Positions 1 through 5,507 of a DNA stretch of 5,507 bases are shown here, piece after piece. The stretch's first letter is position 1. Each line of letters begins with the position of its first letter. Location: NCBI GenBank assembly GCA_030613795.1, contig JAUWLG010000107.1, positions 1 through 5,507 on the forward strand, read 5' to 3'. Position numbers and translations under genes: made by a program. The notes under the pieces are model-generated. The model had not been told where the DNA came from, did no database searches, and saw nothing but the letters and a program-made list of their open reading frames with translations. The DNA is from Helicobacteraceae bacterium. Its GTDB lineage: Bacteria > Campylobacterota > Campylobacteria > Campylobacterales > Sulfurimonadaceae.

Positions 1-546
1 TTGACGGCTAAAATTCGTCTTGGGGTAAATGAAAAGAACCATGTTCAAATCGCCCAAGAGATCGAAGCAACAGGTGTGGATTTTATTGCAGTTCATGGTC
101 GTACACGTGCCGGCAAATTCAAAGCACCGGTAGATTATGATGCGATTGCGGAGATCAAAGAGGCTGTTAACATTCCTATAATCGCTAATGGTGATATTGA
201 TAGCTTTGAGAAAGCGCAGTGGGTACTTGAACATACCAAAGCAGATGGTGTGATGATAGGTCGTGGTGCTGTCGGTGCCCCATGGATCTTCCATCAGTTA
301 AAGACAGGTTCTGCCGATATCTCAGTTGCTTTGAAACATGAGATCATCATGGAACACTACGACAAGATGATCGAGTTTTATGGGCCTCACGGTGTAGCGA
401 TGTTTAGAAAACACACCCATACCTATTCAAAAGGGTATGCGGGTGCTTCTGTTATGCGTGATAAGGTCAATCATATCAGTGATGTCATTGAATATCGAAA
501 AATTTTAGATGAGTTCTTCGGAACAGCAACGGTCGCAAACCGCTAA
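1..546 (+). CDS. dusB: tRNA-dihydrouridine synthase, DusB/NifR3 type (5'-truncated by window edge)
   Basis: FMN-dependent reductase that converts uridine to 5,6-dihydrouridine in the D-loop region of tRNAs; cytoplasmic. The 181 visible codons cover the second half of the TIM barrel and the C-terminal helical tRNA-binding domain. Family signatures seen: TAKIRLG at residues 2-8 (lysine of the active-site strand), VHGRTR at 31-36 (FMN-contacting His), IIANGDI at 60-66 and GVMIGRGAVGAPWIF at 83-97 (FMN phosphate-binding end of the barrel), then a helical tail with MFRKH at 134-138. DusB proteins are about 320-330 residues, so roughly 140-150 residues, including the catalytic Cys, lie upstream. 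The TTG at position 1 is therefore read as an internal Leu codon, not a start. The stop TAA (544-546) sits inside the left arm of a long palindrome. Identification as a Dus protein is firm; the DusB subclass is inferred from the motifs. Confidence 0.93.
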   Translation: MTAKIRLGVNEKNHVQIAQEIEATGVDFIAVHGRTRAGKFKAPVDYDAIAEIKEAVNIPIIANGDIDSFEKAQWVLEHTKADGVMIGRGAVGAPWIFHQLKTGSADISVALKHEIIMEHYDKMIEFYGPHGVAMFRKHTHTYSKGYAGASVMRDKVNHISDVIEYRKILDEFFGTATVANR

Positions 547-651
547 AGCCTCAGCTTCGGCGCATCTTGCACAAAAGTTTGCCTCTCTACGCACAGCAGT
601 GCGCTATCGGGCAAACATTTAGTACAATCTACACCAAATCTGAAGCTTTAG
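543..651 (-). repeat. ~109-nt imperfect palindrome; candidate minus-strand structured RNA or palindromic repeat element
   Basis: Terminal arms 543-554 and 640-651 (CTAAAGC...GCTTTAG) match at 11 of 12 positions. Inside them, 556-564 faces 630-638, 567-572 faces 622-627, 573-583 faces 610-620 (GTTTGCC/GGCAAAC core), and the tip is CGCAC-agca-GTGCG (590-603). I hand-paired about 43 base pairs. Six pairs are C opposite A on the + strand (550/644, 558/636, 561/633, 563/631, 570/624, 589/604), and all six become G-U wobbles in a minus-strand RNA. The minus-strand fold also has a tandem G-A/A-G step (628-629 with 565-566), one bulged U (621), one U-U mismatch and an asymmetric internal region near the tip. 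There is no T-run directly after either end, so a simple intrinsic terminator fits poorly. The left end holds the dusB stop. It could be a dispersed palindromic (MITE/REP-like) element, a structured RNA or a processing site. Strand is given as minus because of the wobble pattern. Confidence 0.6.
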
Positions 652-696
652 TAAGTTGGAATATTCAAGATAAACTTCGCCATTTTTTAAACTCTC

Positions 697-710
697 CTGA
701 TTTAAATCAA
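697..710 (+). promoter_or_regulatory. FNR/DNR-type (Crp-Fnr family) operator upstream of the NnrS-family gene
   Basis: CTGAT-TTAA-ATCAA matches the FNR/DNR consensus TTGAT-N4-ATCAA at 9 of 10 defined positions; bases 698-709 form a perfect 12-bp palindrome. Its centre (703.5) lies about 41.5 bp upstream of the start point expected from the TATAAT at 733-738 (around 745), the classic class II activator position, and the region where a -35 hexamer should be (710-715) is poor. In other bacteria nnrS genes are controlled by NnrR/DNR-type Crp-Fnr regulators, so low oxygen or nitric oxide control is a reasonable inference. The site alone does not tell an FNR from a DNR/NnrR protein. Confidence 0.7.
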
Positions 711-732
711 TATACAAAAAATACCACTTGGT

Positions 733-738
733 TATAAT
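733..738 (+). promoter_or_regulatory. -10 element of the nnrS promoter
   Basis: This is an exact TATAAT with no recognisable -35 hexamer 17 bp upstream, consistent with an activator-dependent sigma-70 promoter served by the box at 697-710. The predicted transcription start is near 745, giving a leader of about 20 nt to the ATG at 765 but only about 8 nt to the ATG at 753. This helps choose the start codon. Confidence 0.65.
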
Positions 739-764
739 CACAAAAAATTATTATGGATAGATCA

Positions 765-1934
765 ATGTTTACTCCTGAAAAGCCTCAAAACTATTTTTTC
801 TCCCAGGTGCACCAACCCTTTTTCCTGTCAGGTGTTGTCTTTGCTATTGTTGTCATGCTTATGTTTATGCTCTCTTACAAAGGGATCTTACCGCTGCAGG
901 TTGACAGTACCAGTTTTCACAGTTACTCGCTGATCTATGTTGTCTTTACACAATTTTTTACAGGTTTTATCTTTACGACCTTTCCACGTTTTTGTCAGTC
1001 AGAAGTGATAGATAAAAGCTATTATTTGCGAACATGGGCTCTGCATCAGCTGGGTGCAGTGGTTTTTCTAGCAGGGGCTGTTTTATCGGTCGAACTGCTC
1101 TATGTCGGCATCTCTATTTTGTTAGTTGCCAACACTGCAATTGTCTATAAACTAAGACAGATCTACACTAAGGCTCCCGAAGCCATGCAACATGACCCAC
1201 AATGGATCTTAGCTGGTTTCTATATGGGCCTTTTTGCCCACTTTCTCTACTTCTTAGTCTTTGCACATATTGATAACAGTGCCGTCTCTATTGCGGTAAA
1301 TCTCTATCTTGTTTATGTCACTTTTGCGGTGGGACAGCGTATGGTGCCATTCTTTAGCCACAGCTTTGCAGACAAAAATGAGCAATTCGCTCCAATAGTT
1401 TTTGCTGGATTTGTACTTAAAACAGTTGCTGTAAATTTTGAGTTTGCTTATTTAGAAATTCTTGTCGACATTGCATTAGGGCTATACATCGCTTTAGAGG
1501 TAAGACGCTGGGCATTGCCATGGCAGGGTTCTCCTGCTATTTTAAAGATACTTCACGTGTCGATCTACTGGTTGATAGCATCTCTGCTTATCGGTGGCTT
1601 TTTTCGTCTTATCGAAACGCTGACTGAGATGAACTTCATGCAGTTGGATGTTCACCTCTTGGTCTTGGGTTTTGTAACAACGATGTTAATAGGTTTTGGA
1701 ACACGTGTAACTTTGGGCCACTCAGGCCAACCGCCTCATGCGGATGCTACAACACTAAAAGTGTTCTATCTTCTTCAAGTCGTTGTTATCGGACGTCTGC
1801 TTTTCTCCCTAGTCATGGGTTTCAATGCTCCAATGTTCTGGATGTTTGACCTCTCCATCACCTTATGGCTATTGCTGTTTATCTTCTGGGCTGTACGTTT
1901 TGGTCCTGTTTTATACAGTGGTAAAAAACTGTAA
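765..1934 (+). CDS. nnrS: NnrS family multi-pass membrane protein
   Basis: Integral inner-membrane protein of the NnrS family, haem- and copper-containing proteins linked to denitrification and to relief of nitric oxide stress. The biochemical activity is not settled. The protein has 389 residues from this start, close to the usual ~400. Hydropathy by eye gives about ten to twelve membrane spans from residue ~20 to ~380. Family-like motifs: PQNYFFSQVHQPFF (7-20), FTTFPRFCQ (70-78), GQRMVPFF (190-197), DVHLLVLGF (295-303) and GTRVTLGHSG (312-321), including conserved His residues suited to metal or haem binding. An in-frame ATG lies 12 bp upstream at 753, but it has no Shine-Dalgarno and would leave a leader of about 8 nt. 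The ATG at 765 has GGA (755-757) at a 7-nt spacing, so 765 is preferred; 753 remains possible. It stands alone between two promoters with an FNR/DNR-like operator, so it is probably induced under low oxygen or NO. Confidence 0.88.
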   Translation: MFTPEKPQNYFFSQVHQPFFLSGVVFAIVVMLMFMLSYKGILPLQVDSTSFHSYSLIYVVFTQFFTGFIFTTFPRFCQSEVIDKSYYLRTWALHQLGAVVFLAGAVLSVELLYVGISILLVANTAIVYKLRQIYTKAPEAMQHDPQWILAGFYMGLFAHFLYFLVFAHIDNSAVSIAVNLYLVYVTFAVGQRMVPFFSHSFADKNEQFAPIVFAGFVLKTVAVNFEFAYLEILVDIALGLYIALEVRRWALPWQGSPAILKILHVSIYWLIASLLIGGFFRLIETLTEMNFMQLDVHLLVLGFVTTMLIGFGTRVTLGHSGQPPHADATTLKVFYLLQVVVIGRLLFSLVMGFNAPMFWMFDLSITLWLLLFIFWAVRFGPVLYSGKKL

Positions 1935-2005
1935 ATATAAAGAGCAAGTTCTTAAAAAAATCTGCTCAAATTGTGTAATCTGTTTACGCAGTTATTCTTC
2001 TTCTC
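1927..2005 (+). terminator. Weak candidate terminator after nnrS
   Basis: AACTGTAAA (1927-1935) pairs with TTTACGCAGTT (1983-1993) with a 2-nt bulge, and GAGCA (1942-1946) can pair with TGCTC (1963-1967) inside it. A pyrimidine-rich run (TTATTCTTCTTCTC) follows. The first arm overlaps the last codons and stop of nnrS. The stem is AU-rich and the tract is interrupted by C, so termination efficiency is doubtful. Confidence 0.25.
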
Positions 2006-2029
2006 AAGGTATTCCTTAAATATAAAGAG
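1932..2029 (+). repeat. 13-bp exact direct repeat, copies at 1932-1944 and 2017-2029
   Basis: TAAATATAAAGAG occurs twice, 85 bp apart start to start. The first copy begins with the nnrS stop codon. The 72 bp between the copies has no coding signal that I trust. This could be a local duplication, a footprint of an insertion or excision, or chance in AT-rich DNA. Confidence 0.5.
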
Positions 2030-2068
2030 TGACTGTCATAGTATGCCCCCTCCAAAGCGACTATCAGG

Positions 2069-2074
2069 TATAAT
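2069..2074 (+). promoter_or_regulatory. -10 element of probable promoter for the permease-uvrA unit
   Basis: An exact TATAAT lies 35 bp upstream of the permease ATG, predicting a start near 2081 and a leader of about 28 nt. No convincing -35 is seen (2046-2051 is C-rich). Such -10-dominated promoters are common in Campylobacterota. A 9-bp palindrome TGACTGTCA (2030-2038) lies about 47 bp upstream of the predicted start. Confidence 0.5.
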
Positions 2075-2108
2075 CGCGCGCAAATAGACTCTAGGTATAC
2101 AAATAGAT

Positions 2109-2858
2109 ATGATAGAAATAATCGAACTTCTTTTTCTTGGTGCTGCGGTGGGTACACTGTCGGGCTTTTTCGGTATCGGCGGGGGAACTATTTTGGTTCC
2201 TGCCTTGCTGCTGATGGGCTATGACATGAAAGTGGCTATTGGTATCTCTGTAGTGCAGATGGCCTTTGCTTCGATCTACGGCTCGTATCTGAACCTCAAA
2301 AAAGGGACGCTTGACGTCAAGATGGTCGCGGTGATCGGCGTGGGTGGCTTCGTCGGTGCGTTGCTTAGCCCGTTTATCATTCAGACACTTTCGGCTGCAA
2401 CCTTAGAGTGGATCTTCCTCTCTTTTGTCCTTTTTGCTTTGACTCGACTGTTTTTTAAGACAAAAGAGCATGTTGATGGGCGAACGATTCATCCTGCGAT
2501 CTTGTTTATCATCGGTGCTATTTTGGGTGCATTCGCCATCTCTATCGGTGTAGGCGGGTCGATCCTGCTTGTACCGATCCTGGTCGGTTTTTTACATGTA
2601 CCCCTTAAAAATGCGGTCTCTGCAGGGCTCTTTTTTGTTGTATTCTCTTCAGTCTCAGGTCTTATCGGCCTGAGTATTGCTGGTAACATTGACTATGAGA
2701 GCGGTGTTGTCATCGGGCTTGCTTCACTTGTCGGTGTTGCCGGCGGTATCTGGTTGAAACATCAGACAAAAGATGCACATCACAAAATGGCACTGGTACT
2801 TTTTTATATCGGTGTCGCACTATATTTACTTTACAGATTGGTAGGTCAAAATGGATAA
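2109..2858 (+). CDS. TauE/SafE family anion permease (putative sulfite/organosulfur exporter)
   Basis: A 249-residue inner-membrane protein of the TauE/SafE (formerly DUF81) family, whose studied members export sulfite, sulfoacetate or similar anions. The length is typical. It shows the family's internal two-fold repeat: GFFGIGGGTILVP near the N-terminus (19-31) is echoed by SIGVGGSILLVP (145-156). About seven to eight hydrophobic spans are evident, with a short charged loop (~115-126) between the halves. The ATG at 2109 gives an N-terminus running straight into the first span, as expected, although no good Shine-Dalgarno is present (AGG at 2093-2095 is 13 nt away). The last 8 nt overlap the start of uvrA in a different frame. 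The substrate cannot be told from sequence; sulfite is only a guess suited to a sulfur-metabolising host. Confidence 0.88.
   Translation: MIEIIELLFLGAAVGTLSGFFGIGGGTILVPALLLMGYDMKVAIGISVVQMAFASIYGSYLNLKKGTLDVKMVAVIGVGGFVGALLSPFIIQTLSAATLEWIFLSFVLFALTRLFFKTKEHVDGRTIHPAILFIIGAILGAFAISIGVGGSILLVPILVGFLHVPLKNAVSAGLFFVVFSSVSGLIGLSIAGNIDYESGVVIGLASLVGVAGGIWLKHQTKDAHHKMALVLFYIGVALYLLYRLVGQNG
2843..2845 (+). promoter_or_regulatory. Ribosome binding site of uvrA inside the permease gene
   Basis: AGG within GGTAGGTC lies 5 nt before the ATG at 2851. It supports that start, which begins 8 nt before the end of the permease gene, and suggests translational coupling. Confidence 0.6.
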
Positions 2859-5507
2859 GATAGTCATCACAGGCGCGCGTGAGAATAATCTCAAAAACAT
2901 CTCGTTAGAGGTTCCTAAAAACAAGTTGGTTGTTTGTACCGGTCTGAGCGGAAGCGGTAAGTCAACACTCGCATTCGGCACACTGTATGCCGAAGGTCAG
3001 CGTCGGTACTTAGAGAGTCTTTCAAGCTACGCTCGCCAGTTCCTTGACCGCATCGGCAAGCCGGACGTTGACAAGATAGAAGGCCTTACACCTGCCATTG
3101 CGATCGACCAGAAGACCACCTCTAAAAATCCACGTTCAACGGTTGGTACTATAACTGAGATCTATGACTACCTACGTCTTCTTTATGCACGTATCGGGGT
3201 GCAACATTGTCATCAATGTGGAAAAAAGATCTCTCAGATGTCAGCTTCTGATATTATTGACCAGGTCAGGAAACTTCCTATTGGTGCCAAGATCGTTATT
3301 TTGGCACCGTTGATCCGTGAGAAAAAGGGGACCTTCCATGACCTTTTTGAGTCATTGCGACATAAAGGGTATGTTCGTGCAATGATCAACGGTGTGATGA
3401 CACGTCTTGATGAAGAGATCGAACTATCCAAGACCAAAAAACATACTATCAAAGTGGTGATCGACCGTGTAGTCATCAAAGAGGACAACCAAGACCGTAT
3501 TGCTCAAGATGTCGAAAAGGCACTTAAAGAGAGTTATGGTGAAGTAGAGTTAGAGTTTCTTAACAACGAGGAGATGGGGTATAAAGAGCGTATCATCCAC
3601 TACTCAGAACACAATGCCTGTTTTGACTGTAAGGTCAGTTTTGAGCCGCTTGAACCGCTTACTTTTTCATTTAACTCGCCTAAGGGTGCTTGTCCAGAGT
3701 GTGACGGTCTAGGGCTTCGTTATGCGCTTGACCAAAACAAGATCGTTGATGTCGACCTGCCTATCGAGAAGGGCGGGGTCAAGATCATCTACGGTTTTAA
3801 CAAAGGTTACTATTTCACTTTTCTAAAAGGGATGTGTGCACATAACAAGATCGACATCACCGTGCCGTTTGGTGAGCTTGAAGAGCATGAGAAAAAAGCC
3901 ATTCTTCATGGTGGTATTGACGAAGTCGAGTTTGAGTGGAAAGGCCATCCTATCAAACGTGTGTGGCCGGGTATTATTCGCATCGCCTACGATATGTTCA
4001 AAGATGAGAAAGAGCTGCAGGACTATATGAGTGAGAAGACCTGCAGTGTCTGTAACGGGAACCGTCTACGCCGTGAATCACTTGCGGTCGATGTGGCTGG
4101 TAAAAAGATCTTTGAAATCATCGAACTTCCTATTGAAAAGAGTTACAAGTGGTTTGAAGAAGAGAAAAACTTTGACTTTTTGAGTGACCAAGACCAGATG
4201 ATCGCGACACCGATCCTCAATGAGATCCGTGAGCGTCTTTTCTTCTTGTATGACGTTGGATTAGGATACATTACACTCGACCGTGATGCCCGTTCTATCA
4301 GTGGTGGAGAAGCGCAGCGTATTCGTATCGCTTCGCAGATCGGTTCTGGTCTTACAGGTGTGATGTATGTTCTGGATGAGCCAAGTATCGGTCTGCATGA
4401 GCGTGACACCTTGAAGCTCATTAGAACCCTTCGTTCTTTGCAAGAGAAGGGTAATACGGTCATCGTTGTTGAACACGACAAAGAGACCATCGACAATGCT
4501 GACTACATCATCGACATCGGTCCAGGTGCTGGTAAGTTTGGTGGAGAAGTAGTCTTTGCCGGAACACGTAAGCAGTTAGAAAAAGCGAAGACAATCACAG
4601 CTGATTACCTCTCCGGTCGTAAGATGATAGAGTATTTCCACCGTCGTCCACAAGAGAGCTGGCTGGAAATTAATAATGTGAGTATCAACAACATTGAAAA
4701 CCTCTCTACCAAGATTCCTCTGCAGAACTTTGTCTGTGTGACAGGGGTGAGTGGTAGTGGTAAAAGTTCGCTTATCTTGCAGACACTTCTTCCAACTGCA
4801 CGTGAGCTTCTTAACCATGCGCGTAAGGTTAATAAGGTAGCAGGTGTTGAAGTCAATGGTCTTGAACAACTTGACAAGGTTATTTACCTGGACCAAAGCC
4901 CTATTGGACGTACGCCACGCTCCAACCCTGCGACTTACACAGGTGTAATGGATGAGATCCGTAATCTTTTTTCCAAGACCAAAGAGTCAAACATTCGTGG
5001 TTATACAACGTCACGTTACAGCTTTAATGTCAAAGGCGGCCGTTGTGAGAAGTGTCAAGGTGAGGGCGAGATCAAGATCGAGATGCACTTCCTGCCAGAT
5101 GTTCAGGTGAAGTGTGACGCCTGTCATGGTACACGTTATAATGCGCAGACCTTAGAGATCCAGTACAAGGGCAAGACGATCGCTGACGTACTTGCGATGA
5201 GTGTTGAAGAGGCCTTTGCCTTTTTTGAACCGATTCCTAAGATACACATCAAGCTAAAGACCCTTGTTGATGTCGGGCTAGGGTATATTACTCTTGGTCA
5301 AAATGCCGTAACACTCTCCGGTGGTGAAGCACAGCGTATTAAACTGGGTAAAGAGTTAAGCCGTAAAGATACAGGGCGAACACTATACATTCTGGATGAG
5401 CCGACAACAGGGCTGCACTTTGCCGATGTGGACCGTCTGACGGGCGTGTTGCATCACTTTGTCGAACTGGGTAACTCTGTTTTGGTCATTGAACACAACC
5501 TCGACAT
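2851..5507 (+). CDS. uvrA: Excinuclease ABC subunit A (3'-truncated by window edge)
   Basis: DNA-damage sensor of nucleotide excision repair: a UvrA dimer, with UvrB, finds bulky lesions and loads UvrB, in the cytoplasm. I translated the frame by hand: 885 codons without a stop, continuing past the window. UvrA is usually ~940 residues, so about 50-60 are missing. Key elements in order: Walker A GLSGSGKS (31-38); UvrB-binding region roughly 130-250; first zinc module C257-x2-C260...C281-x2-C284; first signature SGGEAQR (484-490), Walker B VLDE (507-510), switch His542; second Walker A GVSGSGKS (632-639); second zinc module C732-x2-C735-x19-C755-x2-C758; signature SGGEAQR (823-829), Walker B ILDE (847-850), switch His882. 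All ATPase and zinc residues expected in this span are intact. An extra CxxC pair (C120, C123) and another (C398, C401) are also present. No LexA-like operator was seen; it probably shares the promoter near 2069. Confidence 0.98.
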   Translation, partial: MDKIVITGARENNLKNISLEVPKNKLVVCTGLSGSGKSTLAFGTLYAEGQRRYLESLSSYARQFLDRIGKPDVDKIEGLTPAIAIDQKTTSKNPRSTVGTITEIYDYLRLLYARIGVQHCHQCGKKISQMSASDIIDQVRKLPIGAKIVILAPLIREKKGTFHDLFESLRHKGYVRAMINGVMTRLDEEIELSKTKKHTIKVVIDRVVIKEDNQDRIAQDVEKALKESYGEVELEFLNNEEMGYKERIIHYSEHNACFDCKVSFEPLEPLTFSFNSPKGACPECDGLGLRYALDQNKIVDVDLPIEKGGVKIIYGFNKGYYFTFLKGMCAHNKIDITVPFGELEEHEKKAILHGGIDEVEFEWKGHPIKRVWPGIIRIAYDMFKDEKELQDYMSEKTCSVCNGNRLRRESLAVDVAGKKIFEIIELPIEKSYKWFEEEKNFDFLSDQDQMIATPILNEIRERLFFLYDVGLGYITLDRDARSISGGEAQRIRIASQIGSGLTGVMYVLDEPSIGLHERDTLKLIRTLRSLQEKGNTVIVVEHDKETIDNADYIIDIGPGAGKFGGEVVFAGTRKQLEKAKTITADYLSGRKMIEYFHRRPQESWLEINNVSINNIENLSTKIPLQNFVCVTGVSGSGKSSLILQTLLPTARELLNHARKVNKVAGVEVNGLEQLDKVIYLDQSPIGRTPRSNPATYTGVMDEIRNLFSKTKESNIRGYTTSRYSFNVKGGRCEKCQGEGEIKIEMHFLPDVQVKCDACHGTRYNAQTLEIQYKGKTIADVLAMSVEEAFAFFEPIPKIHIKLKTLVDVGLGYITLGQNAVTLSGGEAQRIKLGKELSRKDTGRTLYILDEPTTGLHFADVDRLTGVLHHFVELGNSVLVIEHNLD

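Noticed and set aside
1..3. TTG at position 1 as the start codon of dusB
   Set aside because: The sequence begins in the middle of the conserved Dus barrel (AKIRLG strand), so the codon is internal and the gene is cut by the window edge.
548..622. + strand open stretch through the palindrome reading ASASAHLAQKF... to TAG at 620-622
   Set aside because: No start codon with a ribosome site, and it lies inside the palindrome. Treated as non-coding, although such tails can be mis-annotated onto neighbouring genes.
543..690. Palindrome at 543-651 as an intrinsic terminator for dusB
   Set aside because: The hairpin is far longer than usual and no T-run follows directly; the nearest T6 (684-689) is over 30 nt away. 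The minus-strand side has no U-tract either.
1825..2019. 64-codon + strand open frame overlapping the 3' end of nnrS
   Set aside because: More than half lies in another frame of nnrS, there is no ribosome site, and the product is Cys/Ser-rich and low in plausibility. It is a shadow frame.
2489..2689. 66-codon minus-strand open frame within the permease gene
   Set aside because: Antisense shadow of conserved TauE/SafE coding sequence, with no start signals.
4143..4496. 117-codon minus-strand open frame within uvrA, plus other antisense frames (3234-3488, 4261-4476, 4576-4896, 4605-4877) and a + strand one at 3836-4030
   Set aside because: All lie in other frames of an uninterrupted, motif-complete uvrA, and their products show no domain or family resemblance.

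Overview
This window reads as the chromosome of a moderately AT-rich Gram-negative bacterium, most likely a Campylobacterota (Sulfurimonas/Sulfurovum-like) sulfur- or nitrate-respiring organism. That placement is inferred from the style of the DusB, NnrS-family and UvrA proteins and from the low-GC intergenic DNA. No marker gene proves it.

Layout, all genes on the + strand. 1-546 is the 3' part of a tRNA-dihydrouridine synthase gene (dusB type) whose 5' end lies outside the window. 547-764 is a gene-free stretch that holds most of the regulatory interest. It starts with a ~109-nt imperfect palindrome (543-651) whose left end includes the dusB stop codon. It is followed by an FNR/DNR-type box (697-710) and a perfect TATAAT (733-738) spaced like a class II FNR-activated promoter. 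765-1934 is an NnrS-family haem/copper-linked membrane protein. 1935-2108 carries a 13-bp direct repeat, a weak terminator-like fold and a -10-like TATAAT. 2109-2858 is a TauE/SafE-type permease, which overlaps by 8 nt the start of uvrA (2851 to beyond the window end). The uvrA reading frame is open for 885 codons up to the edge.

Functionally the genes are housekeeping or respiratory: tRNA modification, response to nitric oxide or denitrification intermediates (NnrS), export of small sulfur or organic anions (TauE/SafE) and nucleotide excision repair (UvrA). The NnrS-family gene appears to form its own oxygen- or NO-responsive unit. The permease and uvrA appear to be one transcription unit with translational coupling.

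No mobile-element protein, CRISPR array, tRNA or rRNA is visible. The least explained item is the 543-651 palindrome. All six of its non-Watson-Crick C/A oppositions on the + strand become G-U wobbles on the - strand, suggesting that a minus-strand RNA is the structured product.
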